Positions 34,653 to 46,600 of a stretch of DNA of 64,000 bases are shown piece by piece. The stretch lies in contig NZ_PCOQ01000010.1 in assembly GCF_002975275.1 (NCBI RefSeq), forward strand, positions 141,528 to 205,527, written 5' to 3'. The notes beneath the pieces were generated by a model that had not been told where the DNA came from, ran no database searches, and was given only the letters and a program-made list of their open reading frames with translations. The stretch comes from Achromobacter sp. MYb9 (GTDB taxonomy: Bacteria > Pseudomonadota > Gammaproteobacteria > Burkholderiales > Burkholderiaceae_B). How positions within the stretch are numbered: the stretch's first letter is position 1; every line of letters starts with the position of its first letter. The translations under genes and the position numbers were made by a program.

Positions 34653-37600
34653 ATGCAGGCACGGATGTCGGAATTGGGCGATAAGAAGAAAACGGCGCGC
34701 GCGCTTGGGCGCGGACGCCCGAACTGGCGTCCGACGCCGCTGTCGCAGGCGGTGACGGCGCTATTGATCGCGGGCAGCGCCAGCGGCGCGGCGCAGGCGC
34801 AAACGCGCGCGTTCAGCCCGGGGTGGTTTTCCGACAAGAACGCCGTGCAGTCCACCGCGCAACGCACGGGCCGCATGCCCGACGGCAGCGTGGCGGGCAT
34901 CGGCGCCAGCGCGCGCCAGCAGCAGCAATCCCGCCAGCAATTACAGCGTTCATTGGACAACCTGAACCGCACGGCTGCCGCCGTCGCGGCCCAGCAGGCC
35001 GCCCAGGCCGCGGCGCGGGCGGCGGCGGCTGCCAATGGCGGCGATGTGCCCGATGGCCTGGCTGAAGGCGGCTTGTGGGCTGCCCAGGGAGGCCTGGCGA
35101 AATGGGAGGGCGCGAAAGCCGCCAAGCCCAGCGTGGAAAATGGCCGCCAGGTCGTCACCGTCGAGCAAACGCAGTCGCGCGCCATCCTGAACTGGGACAC
35201 GTTTAACGTCGGCCGCAACACGACCGTGCAATTCAAGCAGGGCGCGGATGACGCGGTGCTGAACCGCGTGGTGGGCGCATCGGCCAAGCCCAGCCAGATC
35301 CAGGGCGCCATCAAGGCGGACGGCACGGTGATGGTCGTGAACCAGAACGGCGTGATCTTCACCGGCACCAGCCAGGTGAATGCGCGCAATCTGGTGGCGG
35401 CGGCATCGACGATTTCGGACGCACAGTTTCGCGACAAGGGGCTGTACGCCGACAACGGCGCGCAACCGACATTCCAGGACGCGCTGGGCGGCGTCGAGGT
35501 GCAGGCGGGCGCACAGATCCGGACGGCGGCGCCGACCACCTCCACGACAGGCGGCGGCTATGTTCTGCTGCTGGGCAAGGAAGCCGTCAACGCAGGCACG
35601 ATCGATACGCCGGCAGGCCAGGCGTTGCTGGCGGCCGGCGACAGCTTTGTGATCAAGCGCGGCCAGGGCACTTCGGGCAACCTCGTGTCCACCACGAAGG
35701 GCAACGAAGTGACACCGGCAGGCACGCCGGGCCGTGTCGTGAACACCGGATTGATCCAGGCGGCGACGGGCGATGTGACGCTGACGGGCGGCGACGTGGT
35801 GCAGGGCGGCGTCGTGCTGTCCAGCACGTCGGTGGATACGCGCGGAACGGTGCACCTGACGGCGGCGGGCGAGGGCGGCAAGGTGACCTTGGCGGACAAC
35901 AGCACCACGGCGATCCTGCTGGACCGCAGCGGCGCGTTGGCGCTGGATAGTCAGCGCGACGGCCTGCGCGTGCCGTTGACCCCGCAGACGGATGCGGCCG
36001 TGGTGGCCGCCGGCGGCGACCGCCGCGAGCTGTCGCGGGTGGAAATTGGCAGTTCTGGCACGGTGGACTTCGCATCGGGATCCATCACGCTGGCCACCGG
36101 TGGGCAGATCGCCATTCAAGCCGCGCAGCGCAGCCTGGTGCGCGATGGCGCGATCCTGGATGTGGCGGGCGCCGTGGGCGTGCCTGTCGCGATGGAGAAC
36201 AACAATATCAAGATCAACGTCCAGGGCAATGAGCAGCGCGATGCGCCGATCAACCGGGACGGCGGCAAGCTCAATAGCAACGACGTGTGGGTCGATTTGC
36301 GCGACCTGGTCTTCGTGCCGGCAGGCACGAACGGCTACGCGACCGACCGCTGGTACACGGCCGGGGGCCTGTTGGAAGTCAGCGGCTACCTGGGCACGCA
36401 GGGCCACGCCGTCAATGAATGGATGGCGCAGGGCGGCAACGTGGAATTCACCGGCGGCGACGTCGTGACGCGCGCCGGTTCGCAGATCAACGTGTCGGGC
36501 GGCACGCTGGACGTGCAAGACGGCATGATCCGTCAGACGTGGCTGCGCGGCGTGGACGGCAGACTGTACGACGTGTCGCGCGCCCCGGGGGACCTGGCCT
36601 ATACGGGGTTGTACAAAGGGTACGAGGCCCACAGCGAGCGATGGGGCCAGACGCGCTATTTCTATAACCCGCTGATCGCGCCGCGCGAACGCTTCGAGAC
36701 GGGCTACACGGTTGGCCGGGACGCGGGCAGGCTGCTCATCGGCACCAAGAGCGCGGTGCTGGAAGGCGAGTTGGTCGGTCTGACGTATCAGGGCCAGCGC
36801 CAGAGCGCCGCGCCGCAGGCCGGCCTGGACGGTTATCAGCAATCGCAGCGGGCGGCGGCGCGAGGCGCGCAACTGGTCGTAGGCACGTATTCGCCTTACT
36901 ACACGCTGCGCACCGGCGCGTTGCAGTACGCGCTGGGTCGGTCGGACGACACGGTTCAGCACGTGCTCTTGTCCGATCAGGCTGCCGCCATCGCCGCAGG
37001 GCTGGACCTGGACACCGCGCTGCCGGAAGACCGCGCCGGCATCCTGCATCTGGACACGGCGAAGCTGAACGGTTTTGGACTGGGCGCCATCAAGATCGCC
37101 GCCCAGGACATCACGGTGCAGTCCGATCTGGCCGTGACGGCGGGTGGCGACATCACGCTGTTCGCGAACCAGGTGTCGGTGGACGCCACGCTGACCGCTC
37201 GCGCAGGCAGCATCCGCTTGGGTAATGTGCTGAACCAGGCGTCGCCCTCGGGGGCGGTGGATTCGGCCGTCGGCGGCACGGACAAGGCGGCACTCGCCTT
37301 GAGCGCGCGCGCCCGGCTGGACGCTTCGGGCCTGTGGACGAACCTGGCCATGTCGCCGGAACGGACGGCCGGCATGCCGTACCTGAACGGCGGCACGGTG
37401 GCGTTGCGCGGCGACGGCGATATCCGCCTGGATACCGGCAGCGTGATCGACGTGAGTTCGGGCGCGGCGCTGCGCGCGAAGAACGCATTGACGGGAGGCA
37501 AAGGCGGCAACACGACGATTGAAGTCGTCGGCGGCGCTACCGACGCAGGCGGTCAATTGACCCTGAACGCGACGTTGCGCGGGTATGGCGTGGAAGGCGG

Positions 37601-40600
37601 AGGAACGCTCGCGGTGGCGGCGGGCAAAGTCGTCCTGGGAGGCACGGAGCCCGTGGCGCAAGAGGGGGCATTGGCGCTTGCGCCGCCCTTTTTCCAGCAA
37701 GGGTTTTCGCGCTACGAAGTGACGGGCCGTTCCGGTTTGACCGTAGCCGACGATGCCCGCATCGATGTGCTGATGCCGGTGTATCGCCCCGTGTCCGGCG
37801 CGGCGGGTCAGCAGACTGGCACGGATCCGTCGGCCGTCCTGGAAGCGTGGTTGCCGCCGACCTACCAGCATGACCCCGTGGCGGGGACCGTGTCGCGGCG
37901 GCGCGGCGCCAGCCTGTCGCTGCAAAGCGGCCGTAATCTGGCTGCGGTCGGTGTGGACACCGACGCGGCACTGATCGTGGGCCGCGGCGCCGAGGTGAAG
38001 GTGGACCCCGGCCAGACCATTCAGATGCGTGGCGCGGGACAGATCACGGTGTTGGGCGCGCTGACGGCGGCAGGCGGAAAAATCGATATCCGCCAGTTGC
38101 GCCTGGGTGAACTGGATGTGGCGGAGTCCTTCGAGATTGCCGACGGCCAGATGCACAACCGGTCGATCTGGATTGGCGAGCAAGCCGTGCTTGACGTTGC
38201 CGGCCGCGCGGAGGCCGGCGTGGACGCGCAGGGCCGGCGCTATGGCGTGGCCGACGCCGGCGGTGTGATCGTGATCGGCGGCGAGATCAATCACGACCGC
38301 GCAACGGCAACGTCGGCGGATGCGTACGTGATTGTCCGGCCCGGGGCGGTGTTGGACGCGTCCGGCGCGGGCGCGGTGGTGGACGTGACGGGCGTGGGCG
38401 CGGTGCAAGTGAACCGGGACGGCGGGCGCATATCGCTCAGCTCGTATAACGGTCTGTATCTGGATGGCACGTTCATCGCCCGTGCGGGCGGGGCGAATGC
38501 GTCCGGCGGCACCTTGGATATTGCGCTGGAAACGCCGCTATACCGCACATGGGGCGACGGCGTCGCAGGCATGGAGGTGCAGGTGCCGCGCGAAATGGTG
38601 CTGGCGGCCGGCCCCGGCGGCAATGCGCTGGGCGCAGACCTGAAACCGGGAGAGGTCGCCGATGGGCTGCGCTATGGCCAGGCCCGGCTGGACGCCACGC
38701 GGTTGCTCGCCGGCGGCGGCTTTGACCACTTGGCGCTGCTGTCCAACGGCTTGATGTCTTTCGACGGTGACGTGGACGTCTCGGTGGCGCAGAGCCTGCG
38801 GCTATACGCGGGCGCCTTTTCGCTGGCGCCGGGGGCGGATGCGCAAACCCAGGTGAATCTGGCGGCGTCGTATGTGCGCTTGTCCGGGCTGGGCAAGTAC
38901 GCCGCCACCAATGGCGTGATACGGCCGCAGGTGTTGTTCGGCGACGCGCAGGATGTGGGCACCGGCGCATTCACGGTGCGCGCAGGGAACTTGCTTGAAG
39001 TCGGCAATAGTTTGTCATTCGGCACGCAGGGCAACATCAACCGTAGCGTGGGCGGCCCGCTGCCGGTGTTGCGTTCGGGCTTTGACCAGGTAACGCTGGA
39101 TAGCGGTGGCGACCTGCGCTTTCTGGCCAACAACGACCACGAACCGCGCACCCGCCTTTGGACACGCGGCGATCTGGACCTGATCGCCGCCCAGATCTAC
39201 CCCGAGACAGGCGCCGAGGCAGAGGTGCTGGCCGGCTTCATGCGCCTGCCAACCGGTGTGCAGTTCTTCGATCCGGACCGCGCATTGCGGATCGGCCGCC
39301 ACGCCGGCGCGTCGGACGCATTGCCGGTGATGCCCTATTCGGCCTTCGGCACGCTGCGCCTGTCAGCGGTCACGGTGGAGCAAGGCGGCGTGGTGCGCGC
39401 GCCGTTGGGCGCGATCGTGTTGGGGGATCTTGGCACACTGATGGGCACGCAGCGGCTGACGCTGTTGCCGGGCAGCGTCACGTCGGTCAGCGGTGCCGGT
39501 CTGCTGATGCCGTATGGCGGTACGACCGATGGCGTCTCGTACAAGTTCAAGGGCGCGGACGTGTCGCTCGTGGGCGTGGGCGGCGCGACAGGCCTGGAGA
39601 GCGGTGCCACCCTGCGTACCGGCATCACGATGGCCTTCCGCGATGTGGATGCGCAGCCGGGGTCCGTCCTTGACTTGTCCGGCGGCGGCGAATTGACAGG
39701 CGCCGGCTTCGTATCCGGCCGTGGCGGCTCCACCGACGCGCGCTATTCTCCGCTGGTCCGCATGAATCCCAAGGGCGGCTTCTCGTTGCCGGGGCTGGCC
39801 AGCAACCCCGTCTACGCGATCGTGCCCGGCATGCAACCCGGCTACGCGCCGGCGGGCGGCGAAGCCGGCGCATCAACGCCCGGCGTCGGCCGGCAGATCA
39901 CGGTGGGCGCGGGCGTGCCTGGCCTGCCGGCCGGCACCTACACGTTGATGCCGTCCACTTATGCCTTGCTGCCCGGCGCATTTCGCGTCGAGATCAATGG
40001 TGCGGCGGCCGCAGGCGCGGCTATCGCGCCAATGCAGATGCGCAACCGGTCGTGGGCGGCCAGCGGCACGCTGTCGACGGCGGGGACCCGCGTGGCAGAC
40101 AGTCTGGCCAGCTCGGTGATCCTGACGCCAGCCGATGTGTTGCGTACCCTGTCGCAGTACAACGAAACCAGCTACGCCAGTTTCGTGGCGGCGGACGCCG
40201 TGACGCGTGGCGTGCCGCGCGCCATGCTGCCGGCCGATGCCCGTACCTTGCGGCTGGCGATCCACTCGGGTTCCTCGGATGGCCAGGCGCTGAATTTCGA
40301 GGGGTTGGCGAATTTCAAGGCGGCGCAGGGCGGCTTCGGCGGCGCGGTGGCATTGAACGGCGGAAGCGGCACGATAGAAATCCTGGGGGCGGGCCAGGCG
40401 CCCACCGCAGGTTTCGCGGGCACGTCGGTGCAGGCGGACGCGCTGACGGCGCTGGGCGCCAGCCGGCTGGTGATCGGCGCGCTGCCGGTGGTGCAGTACG
40501 GGCAGGGTGGGCGTTTCTATACGTTCCAGGCCCCCGCCCATGAGGTCGTGCTGCGGGCCGGCGCGCAGTTGACGGGGCCGGAAGTGCTGGTCTCGTCGCG

Positions 40601-43600
40601 GACGATCGAACTTGAGGCCGGCGCGGGCATTTCGACGTTGGGCCGTGGCGCCCCGTCGGTGGACTCCACCAGCGGCTACGCCTTCCAACCGGGTACCGCC
40701 AGCTTGCTTGCCGTGTCGAATGGCCGGCTTGACGTGCTGGCGCCAGACGCGCTGGCGTCGGGCGCGATCCGCATCGGCACGTGCGCGGCGCAGCCTTGCC
40801 AAGGCGCGACGCGTTTGTATTCCGAGGGCACGATTGCCGCCGCCACCAATGGCACGTTCGACCTGGGCGAGCAGGTGCGCTACGGGACCCGCAACCTGTC
40901 GCTGGCCGTTGGCGCCGTGAACGCGGGTACGGCTGGCGCCCTGGAACAGGCGGCGGCCAGCGGCATACTGCCCAACGGGCTGACGCTGAACCAGGACATT
41001 CTGGGCCGGTTGCTGCGTGGCGATACCAGCATGGGCGCGCCCGCGCTGGAAGTGCTGACGCTGACCGCGCGCGACGCCATGAACTTCTACGGCACCGTTG
41101 CGCTGGACACGCGCGATCCGGTCACGGGCAAGTACAGCCTGGCCACGTTGGCCTTGGGCACGCCCGCCATCTACGGCTATGGCGAGGCCGGTGACGAGGC
41201 CAGCATCCGCACGCAGAATTTGATCTGGAACGGGGCGACACAGGCGCCGGGCGCGGTGGTCGCGGGCGGCGCCGGCACGGGCAGGGGCGTCTTGCGCATC
41301 GATGCCGAACGGATCGAATTCGGCTATGCCCAGGGTGCGCAGCCCAGCGGCGTGGACGACAACGCCAGGCTGGCGCTGGGCTTTTCCACGGTCAACCTGA
41401 ACGCCAGTGAGCGCATTACGTCGAATCATCGCGGCAGCCTGGCGGTGTATCAATCGCAAGGGGCATTCGACAGCGTGACGGGCCGTTATGTCTACCACGG
41501 CGGCAACCTGAATCTGAATACGCCTTTGCTGACCGGCGGGGCAGGCGCCATCAACCGCATGACGGCGGGCGGCGATGTGCGCGTGGCGGCGGTGCCGGGC
41601 GCGCAAGCCGTGACCGTGCAGGACCTTGGCGCGGAACTGCTTCTGGCCGGGGCGAACGTGCAGATCGATGGCAGGATCGTGCTCCCCAGCGGCAAGCTTA
41701 CGGTGCAAGGCAGCGAAAGCGTGTTGCTGACCGGCGCGTCGCAAGTCGATGTATCGGGCCGCGCCATCGCTTTCAATGACGTCCAGCGCTACAGCTGGGG
41801 CGGCGACGTGATTCTGGAAAGCAGCCACGGCAGCATCCGGCAGGAAGGCGGCGCGCTGATCGACGTATCCGCGCAGCAGAACGATGCGGGCAGCCTGAGG
41901 GCGACCGCGCTGTCGGCCGCCGCTGGCGTGGTGGACCTGCGCGGCCGCATCCTGGGGGCAAGCTCGGGCCACTACGACGCCGGCGGCACGGCCGTGCCCT
42001 ATCGGGCGGGCAGCGTGGATATCCGCGCGCAGCATCTGGGTGCGCCCGGTGCGCTGAATGCGGATTTCGAGGCGCTCAACCAACGCTTGAACGACGGCGC
42101 AGTCACGGGTGCGCGCAGCTTCCAGATCAAGCAAGGCAGCCTGGCGGTCGGCGATGCGCTGCGCGCCAACGACATCAATCTGTCGATAGACGGCGGCAGT
42201 CTGACGGTCGCTGGCCGGGTGGACGCCAGTGGCGAACGCGTGGGCCGGATCCGGCTGGCCGCGCGCGACGGCTTGACGCTGTCCTCGACCGCGGTGCTGG
42301 ACGCACATGGCACCGTGCTGCGCGTCGATAGCTATGGCAAGATCATCGACTCGCCCAACCGCGCCATGGTGGAACTGAATTCTGGCCGTGGGATGCTGAC
42401 CCTGGCCAACGGGGCGCGCATCGACTTGCGTCATGGCACGTCCGCGGCGCCGGGCGCGGCCGCGGGCCAACACGACGGTGCGCCGCGCGGCACGCTGGAT
42501 CTGTTGGCGCCGCGCATCGATGCGGCCGGCAATGTGGGAATCAACGGCAGCGCCGTGCCGGGTTCGGCCGCGACCTACGGCGACATCGCCATCGACGCGC
42601 GGGGAACTGTCGTCATCGACGGCGCCAGGTCCATCGCGCTGGTCGCCACGCAGCGCTATGACGACGCGCGCCGGGGCGATCCGGCGGACCGCGCGAGCGG
42701 CCGCGATTACCAGATCATCGATCAGGCGTATCTGGAAACGCTGCACGGCGACAGCACCACCTTCATCCGCAACGCGCGCAACAACGGCGCACTGCTGGAC
42801 GGCAAGCTGGCGGGCCTGAACAACGCTACCTACCGCGACGTATTCCATCTGCGGCCCGGCGTGGAGATTGTCAGCAACACCGCCGATGGCGACCTGGTCG
42901 TGCAGGGCGATCTGGACCTGTCACGCTATCGCTATGCCAGCCTGAATCCGCATTCGGCGATGACCTCGGCTTACGGGTCGGGCGAGGCCGGCGCGCTGAC
43001 ATTGCGCGCCAAGGGCAACCTGGACGTCTATGGCAGCATCAATGACGGCTTCGCGCCGCCGCAAGCGACGCCGGACGACGAGAATGGCTGGATCCTGACG
43101 CCCGGCGCGCAACCGTTCGGCGGCGACGTGGTGTTGCCGCGTGGCGGCGTGGTGCTGGCCGATGGCACCGAATTCCCGGGCGGCAAGACGCTGAACTACC
43201 CCTTGCCCCTGCAGGCCACGACGCTGGCGGCGGGCACCCGTCTGCCGGTGGAGGCCGCGCTGGGCCAGGCGCTGTCGCTGGCTGCCGGCACGGTGCTGTC
43301 CGGCGATCTGCGCGATGCCGCTGGCCAACTGCTGTACCCCGCCGGCAGCATCCTCAAACAGGCTGTGGACTTGCCCGCCGGCACGCGCCTGGGCGCGGGC
43401 ACCGTGCTGACCGCCGGCACGTCCATGCAAGCATTCACGTGGCCGGCAAACGTCGCGCTGCCGAATCTGCACACCACGCAAGGTTACGAGCCCAACGTGC
43501 TGTTGATGGCGGGCACCATCACGTTGAAGCAAGGCGCGTTCATCCCGTCGCAGACCAAGCTGGTGTTCCCGGAAGGCACTGACTATGTCGAGCTGCGGCC

Positions 43601-46600
43601 GGGCACGGCGGTGGACCAGCGGCGCAACTGGGCGCTGGCCCAGATGCTGCCCGCAGGCAGCCAGTCGTGGTCCGTGCAATTGGTGGCGGGCGCCGATCTG
43701 GACGCAGCGGATCCGCGCCGGGTGCTGCCCGGGCCAAACGCTGGCAAGCTGACGCTGGCCGATACCCACTACAACGCCAGCCTGATCAAGGGCGCGAGCC
43801 TGGTGTGGGGGCCGGATGCGGGCCCGTCGGGCTTTGAACCGGGAACGCCTGTGCCGGACGACCTGCTGTGGCTATGCGACGCCGTCGAGGGCTTGTGCAT
43901 GCCGCCGCCCCGCTGGGTCTGGGGGCCGGATAACTGGTGGGGCTATCCCGCCGGGACGCCGGTGTCGGACGCCGAACTCTCGATCTGCACGGACTACGCG
44001 GACCAGTGCATCGAGAACAAACCGACGACGTCAGTGGTGGCCCACACGCAGAACTTCAGCGTATTGCGCACGGGCGCGGGCGATCTGAATCTGGCGGCGG
44101 GCGGCGACATCAGTCTGATGTCGGCGTATGGCGTGTACACGGCCGGCACGCAGGCGGCCGACGTGGCCCCGGCCTACCAATTGCCGCGGGGTCGCTTCGG
44201 CGGCACGGTGCTGGGCGACGATCATTCCACCACATACGAGCCCTTTGTGACGGCCGGAGCCGGTTATCAGGCCTGGTACCCGGAAGCGGGCGGCAACCTC
44301 GGCCTGTACTCGGGCGGCTCGCTTCGCGGCGACGTCTGGGGCAAGACCACGGGGGGCAGCTTTGAAGCGCGTGTGATCGACCCGAGCGTGGGGATCGGAA
44401 ACTGGCTGTGGCGCCAAGGCACGGGCAGTGCCAACGGCGGCGATACGCCGACCGCATGGTGGATCAACTTCGGCAGCTACACGCAAGCGTCCGCGGACTT
44501 CAAGGACAAGACACCTTTGCTGGTGGGCTTTACGGGCTTTGGCGCGCTTGGCGGCGGCAATGTCAGCATGCGCGTGGACGGCGATGCGGGGAATATCGAA
44601 TCGCGCGGTTCGATCAGCAACCCCCGTGGCCAGGGCCTGATCGTGGCGATAGGCAGTACCGGGCGTATCGCGGCCGACGGCAGCATGATGCTGACCGGCG
44701 GCGGCGATATCGACATCCGCGTCGGCGGCGGCGTGAACCCGACGAAGAGCGCGCGTGGGCGGGTATCGTCGACGGTCGGCCCAACGCCGTATTACGGCGA
44801 ACCCGCGCTGGACCTGCAGGGCGCCTTGATCAATCTGCGCGGCCATGTGCAACTGTCGGGCGGCGCGGTCGGGGGATTGGACCTGCGGTACGGTAATGAA
44901 TTCAGCCAGCAGGACGTGAAGGAAACCCGGGGCTATGACCCCTACGCGTCCACGCTGGCCAGCGCGACGGGCGGCTTGGTGCTGATTCCCGGCGATGCCG
45001 TTATCCGGGTGGATACGCGCGGCGATTTGGTCGTGGGCGGCGCCAGCGATCCGGGGCGTGTCGCCCTGCCGAACAGCACGCCGTTCCGGCTGGCCGACGG
45101 TACGTTGCAGAATGGCGGCGGCTACAGCTGGTTTTCGATGTGGACCGAGAACACGGCTATCGAACTGTCCAGCGCAGGCGGCAATCTCACGCCCAGCCGC
45201 CAGACCTCGCATAGTGCGCAGGGCATGGCGGTGCAGACGGGACGCAACACGTCGCCGTCGGACGCCCGTTACCTGTATCCCTCCATCCTGCGCGCCACTG
45301 CTTACGACGGCAGCATCTACGGGGGCGTATCCGCGGGCTATCTGAACAATGAGAGCACCGGCCTGCCTTATTCGCTGACGCTTGCGCCGGGCGTGCGCGG
45401 TCAGTTGGAAATGCTGGCGGGCGATTCGATCTACGCGGGCGGCTACGCCATCAATCGTTCGGGCGCGAACCCGGCCAGCGTGGCCACTGTGCGGGCGCCG
45501 GCATTCGCCGGGTACGCCTCGCAAGCCAGTTCGGTGGCCGTCCTGAGCAATCAGGGGACCGACGGCATTGGCGGCGACCGGAATATGCACTTCCCGCTGT
45601 TCTATTTCAACGCGCTGACGGCGAGCGACTCGGGTTCCAACCAGGTAACGCGCTTCTACGCCCGCGACGGCGACATCGTCGGCCTGCGCACCGGTGAGGC
45701 GTTGGCCTTGCTGAAGGGCAACAGCATGGGCCAGACCTGGTACGAGGCATCCGGGCCGGTCTGGATGATGGCGGGGCGCGACATCGTGGCCTCGGGTACC
45801 GACACGGGGACGCTGACGGACGTGCCCACTTCGAACGGCATCAACTTCGGCGGCGGGTCGGGCAGTACCGCGACGTCCACCGGTAATCTGTTCCTGCACC
45901 GTGACGCATTGGATGTGTCGCGCGTGTCGGCGGGCCGCGACATCCTGTACAGCTCTTTCCAGATCGCCGGCCCCGGCACCCTGGAGGTGACCGCTGGCCG
46001 TCATGTGCTGATGGCCGATCGCGCGTCCATCACGAGCCTGGGCGCCGTGATGCCGGGCGACCGTCGTCCGGGCGCCTCGATCGCCGTGACGGCGGGCGGG
46101 GGCGCCAACGGCCCTGACTACGCAGGCTTCCTGGCGCGCTATCTGGACCCGGCCAAGGTGGCGGACCCAAGCCGTCCGTTGGCGGACCAAGGCCTGGCGT
46201 TCAAAACCTACGAGGCCGAACTGCTGTTGTGGCTGACGCAGCATTACGGCTTTTCGGGCAGCACGGATGACGCGCGCGCCTACTTCGCCGCGTTGCCGCC
46301 CGCCCAGCAGCGCGTGTTCGCCAGGCAGGTGTATTTCGCCGAACTGCGGTCGGGTGGCCGGGAATACAACGACAAGTCCAGCCCGCGTAACGGCAGCTAC
46401 CTGCGGGGCCGCCAGGCCATCGCGGCGCTGTTCCCCGAGACGGCGCCGGGCACCTATCAAGGCGACATCACGCTGTACGGCGCGTCGGGCATCCGCAGCA
46501 CCTTCGGCGGCGATATCCAGCTGATGACGCCAGGCGGAAAGCAGGTGTTCGGCGTGGAGGGCGTGGCGCCGCCCGCTTCCGCAGGCATCATCACGCAAGG

